Positions 58,976-64,000 of a DNA stretch of 64,000 nucleotides are shown here, one piece after another; the first letter of the stretch is position 1, and each line of letters begins with the position of its first letter. This stretch comes from Zychaea mexicana. Lineage: Eukaryota > Mucoromycota > Mucoromycetes > Mucorales > Lichtheimiaceae. The stretch is from positions 62,001-126,000 of the forward strand of contig NW_026516709.1 of the NCBI RefSeq assembly GCF_025766255.1, written 5' to 3'. Both the position numbers and the translations under genes were made by a program. The notes below the pieces were generated by a model. That model did no database searches and had not been told where the DNA came from. It saw nothing but the letters and a program-made list of their open reading frames with translations.

Positions 58976-61489
58976 TTAAAGCTGTTCTCGAAGTGCAGCA
59001 ATTTCCCGCATCACACTAGCTTCTACCGTCAATTTTTGAAGCTATACAATGGTTGAACATTAAAGCATTAGTTTTCTTCTTCTTCTTGCGCTATAAGCTA
59101 TTACTACATAAACTTCTCCCCCTCCCCCACCGAAGCTCTTGTTCTGTGATTTACCTGAGCAGCATCCAACTTTTGCCCCCGGCTCTGTTTGTCCCGAATT
59201 TCAGCAATCTGTCGCAACTTCTTTTCCAAGTTTCTAATTTTCTTTTGTTTTTCTTCGGGTGTCATGGTGTCCGTCGTTGCTAAGAAATCAACCACAAAAA
59301 TGCATCTGGGTTAACCAATTGTTGTCATTAATTTTTTTGTGTAACAAAATATGTTCTTCTTACAAGTGGTAAGAGCACCACCATTGGCCGCATTATTGTT
59401 CTTGCCGTTTTTGCCTGTCCAAAAAAGAAAAAAGAAAAATTTAGTTCAACCCAATCCCCACCATCAAATAATAGTAGTTTTTTTTTTTACCAGCTGGTGC
59501 ACCAGGTACTTTGCGCTGTCCACCCACTGAAGGTCCACGACCACTCAAAGCAGCTTCACGCTTAAATAAGAAATGAATAGAGTCGTTCAATGAAATGTAC
59601 AATAGCAGCAGTTGTTCGTGTAGATAGTGATAAGCCCTTTACCTGAGACAAAGTCGTAGTTCCAGCGACAGTTCCACGCAAATGTGGAGGACGGTAAGCG
59701 CCTGTAGATTTGGGCGCAGCGCTCGCAGTCTTGTTACCAGCATTCACCTTGATCGGTTTTGGAGGAGGCGAGGGTGACCGCATAGCAGGGAACTGGCTTG
59801 CTGGTTCAGGACGCCAACCGACTTGGAACAATTCATCGACACTCTCTTCATAGATCAAACTACCGCTATGATGCCACATTTTGAAGCCATTGTCGACACG
59901 CAAACGTGGGGTAAGTGTGGCAGTCATGATATAGCGACCGCAAGGGGACCACTCACAGTGCGATGCATTGGGTGCTTGGAACGTGTTGATCTTTTTCAAC
60001 GTCTTGCGGTCCCACAAGTCAATCGTGCCGTTCAAGTTGCCAAAACCGGCCACGGCAACAATGGCACCTTGGGGATTGTATCGGACATAGTTGCGTGGGT
60101 CGATACCGAATGTAAAGATGGCGTTGGCACGATGATCGAACAAGGTGGTCTTGGCGGGCATGGCTGATATTATAGAAGAATTTCCGTTTCAATAATTTCC
60201 CAAGAGAGAGAGAGAGAGCACACACGGTTGATAGTACTATTACTTACATCCATAGACAACAACAAACTCCTTGGAATCAGGACCCCACGTCACATCATGC
60301 ACAGCCCCTTCCTTGTCAAGAGGCACACGACAATCAAAATTGCCAGCGACAGCCAGGTAATACAGATTCGTTTCACCATAGTACGATTTGCCCGTCTTGT
60401 CCACATCCGTCTGGGTCAACACAAGCAGGTTGGTACCCAAATCATTCCAAAACATTTGCACGCTGTCGGCCTTGTAGAACGTCTTGTTGGAAAGAGCCTG
60501 GTTAAAGTTGGGGATACTGTACATTCGCACAATCGCAGGCGCACCTTTCCGTTCAGGGATAAACACGGCCACCGCTGGCGCTTTGCCAGGACTCAACGAA
60601 AACTTGGCGACGCCTTCCAACTTTAAACGCGCCCACACGGATTTGCCAACGTTTTTGCTCTCCCAAAACTGAATCTCGCCTGTCACCATTCGAGCACAAA
60701 ACTTTTCGTCGTCCGTCCACTGGAAGTTCCAGTTGTTCAACTGCTTTTGTGAAAACGACGCAATCTGTTCGCCCGTCTTGGTGTCCCAAATCACCAAATT
60801 GCGGCTACCAGAGCCATCTTCTAGTTTCTCTAGTTTTTTTCAAGTATGTATGAGTATGTGCGTTCCCCCAGACTTTTTTTTTTTTTACCGATTGCAGTTT
60901 TAAAACTTACTGGGTCGTTCCCAGGTAGCAAGGTAACTGCCCTGTGGCGAAAACCACAAGTCAACGATATTCTCGTGCTTGATCTCGCATCGCTGATTCA
61001 ACGTCGAAGCATCAAACACCTTTACACTACAAGTGTGTGCACAGCAAACGCGAATGTAAGTAACAGGTAGGGAGACCAAACCCTCATCCCAGCCGCCTAC
61101 AGTGTGGGGTTTACCTTTCGTTTGTCGCATAGGCGTACGCGTGGCCATGCTTGCTATACTGGAAAGTTCGAGTCGCTGTCTCTGGCCTAATAATTTAAAA
61201 AAAACAAAATGACGTTTTGTTTTTGTCAGCATCTTTAAAAGTTGAAACTCTCCAAAATTATTAAAAAAGGAGGTTGGTTCCTTTTACTTTTCGAAACCCT
61301 TGATGGGCTTGTAGTCGGGATGACCGGACCAAACTGTCAGTTCTTTTTGCGATCGATCTGTAATTTTAGGGGGGGAACACAAAAAGAAAACATGAGTCGA
61401 GAAACATAAGAGTATGGACCTGCACCCGAGATTTAAAAAAAGAATTCGTAGTTTTTACAAGAGAACTGAGTGGTATGCTGCGAGGCCAT
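58976..61489 (-). CDS. eIF2A: Eukaryotic translation initiation factor 2A
   Basis: Ten minus-strand exons (61489-61459, 61357-61288, 61186-61115, 61026-60911, 60829-60248, 60163-59643, 59560-59491, 59414-59364, 59279-59155, 59041-58976) give 567 residues with all phases consistent, close to the usual 580-640. The protein is a WD-type beta-propeller: IVDLWFSPQGSYLATWERP, NWNFQWTDDEKFCARMV, TDVDKTGKSYYGETNLYYL, SMPAKTTLFDHRANAIF, GFGNLNGTIDLWDRKTLK, HCEWSPCGRYIMTATLTPRLRVDNGFKMWH. Then a basic linker with TGAYRPPHLRG and a C-terminal helix EEKQKKIRNLEKKLRQIAEI. These are hallmark eIF2A segments. It binds Met-tRNAi/40S and acts in non-canonical initiation in the cytosol. Start chosen at 61489 because the 31-nt first exon joins in frame. 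Confidence 0.95.
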
Positions 61490-61792
61490 GATGAAAGGGA
61501 GAGGAGGCAAAGAGAGGAGAGAGAGAGAGGAAAAAGAAAAGGGCAGATGCAAAAGTGGCTCAGTGAAGCACTTCACCACGCTGAGTCTGACTGAGCCTTA
61601 ATCCGGTTCTCCTGTCAAGCTAACTACTTAGCATCAAAAACAAATGCTAAAACAACAGGTCCTGTTACGTAAGTTAGGGTAGGCTAAATGTTTATTATTG
61701 CTATTATGAAAAAAGTAGTGTAATTATTGGGTGTTGCCAGGGGGGGTGATATTTACAGCCATCCTCATTCTCTTGTTATATAAAAGAGAAAT
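61490..61792. other. Short gap between eIF2A and the mannosyltransferase
   Basis: About 300 bp that must hold the eIF2A promoter and the 3' end of the upstream gene. It has a GA-rich patch (61500-61550) and a small palindrome GTGAAGCACTTCAC at 61563-61576. No gene. Confidence 0.5.
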
Positions 61793-63573
61793 TTAATCTT
61801 CCTGTGGCGTGGTGATGTAGTCGTTCACTGTGGTGTTGGTCACTTGCAGGTATTTCGTGATGCAGCTTCCGTCCACATAATCTAATGTTGAGAATAGAGT
61901 GGGGCAGCATTCAGTCTCTATCAATTGTTCCAAAAAGCCAACAGCCTTGTGGACTTACCAAAAGAGGTGATGGGATCGCAATAGCATTTGCCGTGCACAA
62001 GCCAGTCAGGTTCTGTAGGACAATGTTCGAAATTGTCATGCTTGTACCCGATATCGTAGAACCAATGGACTTCACTGGCACCAAGCATAAGTGCTACAGC
62101 GATCGAGTGTACAGGTGCATCACCCCATCTAACATTATATCAACTCCTTGTAAGTTTAAGAAACTACCACCAACCCCGCCCCCCATTGAACTATATACCG
62201 TTCATAAAAGAAACCACCGGCTTGGTCAAGGTGACGGAAATACGCTTGATATCTTTCTGAGCGCAGGAATGAGACCGAGCCAATCTTATCAATTCAAGTG
62301 AAATAAATAATTTTAAGTCTCATATTGTTTGTTGGTGGCAATGAACGCAAACTTGGACGACGACACATTACCTCAAAATTACTCCAAAAGTGGCACAAGT
62401 TATACGACAAGCCATTGTCGTTTGTGATGACCTTGAACAGACTGTCCGGGTTTGTCTTTGGGTATATGTACTCTGGATGGTCTTTCACAAAATCCATAGT
62501 CGTGTCCCACAATGTAGGCACTGTTGCATAAAATTCCTCTAAAGCGATTGTGAAACCTATCAACGTGTTTTTCCACATTAGCATTCCTCCCCCTCCCTCC
62601 TATTGTGTGTGTGTGTGTGTGTGTAACACCCAACCCCCACTTTAATAAGGTTTGCTATACTTGCCATACTTCAAATCGCGTTCTTGCATTACACGGAAAG
62701 GATCGTATTCAATGTCGCAAGAAAACTTGACTCCAGGTTCAACCCGCCTATCAAATATAGAACCACAGTGTCAGCGTGGCCGTCACTTTTTTGTCAATCG
62801 AGTCTCTTGGGTAACCCCCCCACAGTGTGGTGAGGGGGAAATTACCCTCAAGAACAACAACAACAACTATACCAGTAATAATCAAGTCCATCCAACAACG
62901 GATGCTGGACAAAGAATCCAGACTGGAAACGACACATGTGGCGATAACTTTCACTGCCACCATACACGATATTCTGGTCGACCATGGCTTGACGACATTC
63001 TTTGGCATAGGTTTGATTGACCCAGTCAGGATAACTCCAATGTTCCACAGGGACTTGACCATAGAAGGTTTCGGCATCGGTCATTGAACGCGTCAGGTTC
63101 TTGAATTCCTCTGTGAATGGTTCCTCGTTGAGAAAGATCCATGAGTACTTGTATTTGTGGTTGAACCGGTCTTCCAAATAGCGCATCGATGATCGCATCG
63201 CATGTACTTCTCTGTTGCGTGCCAAGGCAACAAATGCTCCTTTGACACGCGGTGGCTGTTGTTGTTGATGTTGTTGCTGCACCACCATTGCTTTGGCCGG
63301 TTGCTGCTGCTGCTGTGCTACGAGTACTGGAGAGGATGGGATGATGTTCTTGTCTGGTGATTGATCTTGCAATGCTGCTGCTCCTTGATGAGAGCCACTA
63401 CTGACGCGCCGTGCGGTATTGATCAGAGCTTCATAGCATTCTCTCGAGGAAAGACATCCAATGTCGTTGCCGCTGTGCGATATCCATAGCCATGTAATTG
63501 CAGACGCAATGACGGTCAAGAAAAAGAGACGGATTGTCCAACGGGACATGCATTGTCGCGCTGGATGAAACAT
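61793..63573 (-). CDS. GT15 alpha-1,2-mannosyltransferase (KRE2/MNT1 type)
   Basis: Six minus-strand exons (63573-62873, 62747-62665, 62556-62372, 62284-62199, 62128-61959, 61881-61793) give 437 residues. Type II Golgi membrane topology: short basic N-tail, anchor helix about residues 12-31 (WTIRLFFLTVIASAITWLWI), then a Gln-rich stem. The catalytic domain follows (about 105-437): KGAFVALARNREVHAM, KYSWIFLNEEPFTEEF, MCRFQSGFF, YYWRVEPGVKFSCDIEYDPF with the conserved Glu, FYERWGDAPVHSIA, EVHWFYDIGYKHDNFEHCP. Family role: adding alpha-1,2-mannose to O- and N-linked glycans using GDP-mannose and Mn2+. The second intron begins with GC (TATG|GCAAGT), the rest GT. The motif set is complete, so it is probably active. 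Confidence 0.95.
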
Positions 63574-64000
63574 AGTGAGAGAATATATGTGTGTGGAATA
63601 TGCTGACGAGAGATCAAAGGAAAAGAGGGACGATTTCTCTTGAAAGGTCGGTGGTTATTGTATTAATAGTATCAACAGTTGCTATGGTATTTCGATTGTA
63701 TAAGCGAATAGAGGGAGAGTAAATATGCGCGGTTTTCACACATCAAGAATGCTTCAAAGTTATGGGATAATAACAAATGTGTCTAAATTAGGCGTAGAGT
63801 CTACTTAGTAGCGAGTCCGTCCGACCGGCACTACTAAGATGGTTACGTGTAAATTGCACCATCTCGCTAATTCTATCTTTGTCAATGTGCAGCAGCATGC
63901 TTATCGTGCAGCTGTCCTTATTGAAATCTAGTCCAGCCAAGCAAAGAGCCAGGGTGAGTGTGCGTATTTTTTTTATATAACGGACATCGTTGTCGTTGTT
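63574..64000. other. Window edge, no gene seen
   Basis: Presumed promoter side of the mannosyltransferase gene. No ORF of note, no repeat, no tRNA. Confidence 0.4.

Noticed and set aside
1..64000. CRISPR array, bacterial operon or phage content
   Set aside because: No regular direct repeats with unique spacers, and the genes are intron-containing eukaryotic ones.

Overview
The window looks like nuclear DNA of a filamentous fungus, most likely an early-diverging (Mucoromycota-type) species. The reasons are compact genes with many short introns (about 45-170 nt), two GC-AG introns, proteins of fungal families (a KRE2/MNT1-type mannosyltransferase, a fungal transcription-factor middle-homology region, a DUF7137-like membrane protein, an aquaglyceroporin), and abundant decayed DNA transposons. 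I cannot name the species.

The window has two compartments. From 1 to about 33.6 kb it is dominated by mobile DNA: a broken Tc1/IS630-like transposase; a 3.6-kb Mutator-like element with about 143-bp inverted ends and a 10-bp target-site duplication; a 53-bp minisatellite; a 226-bp tandem duplication; a second Mutator-like element with unusually long (about 920 bp) inverted ends, one of which carries a nested 286-bp insertion; a hAT-like non-autonomous element with GGGTC-rich ends; a foldback element; two diverged copies of a repeated unknown ORF; a 3.3-kb hAT element with a full-length transposase gene; a Ty3-type pol remnant; and piggyBac-like and DDE-type remnants. Set among these are a tRNA-Lys(CTT) gene and an unrecognised but cleanly spliceable 292-residue gene.

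From 33.6 kb to the end the DNA is gene-rich. In order: a CHD/Mi-2-class chromatin remodeller (+, about 1,679 residues), a DUF7137-like secreted or membrane protein (+), an ankyrin-ClpB (Skd3-like) AAA+ protein (+), an aquaglyceroporin (-), a long stretch without a recognised gene (46.4-55.3 kb) that holds a 619-bp internally deleted derivative of the same hAT family, a fungal-type transcription factor lacking a visible Zn2Cys6 cluster (+), eIF2A (-), and a GT15 alpha-mannosyltransferase (-). All these models were built by hand from splice sites whose phases agree; each reads through without a stop.

The genes are not an operon and mostly do unrelated housekeeping or regulatory jobs. The main mechanistic stories are the parent/derivative hAT pair with exact 8-bp target duplications, the nested transposons, repeated premature stops in the TE compartment that fit C-to-T decay, and an ankyrin-bearing mitochondrial-type ClpB in a fungus.
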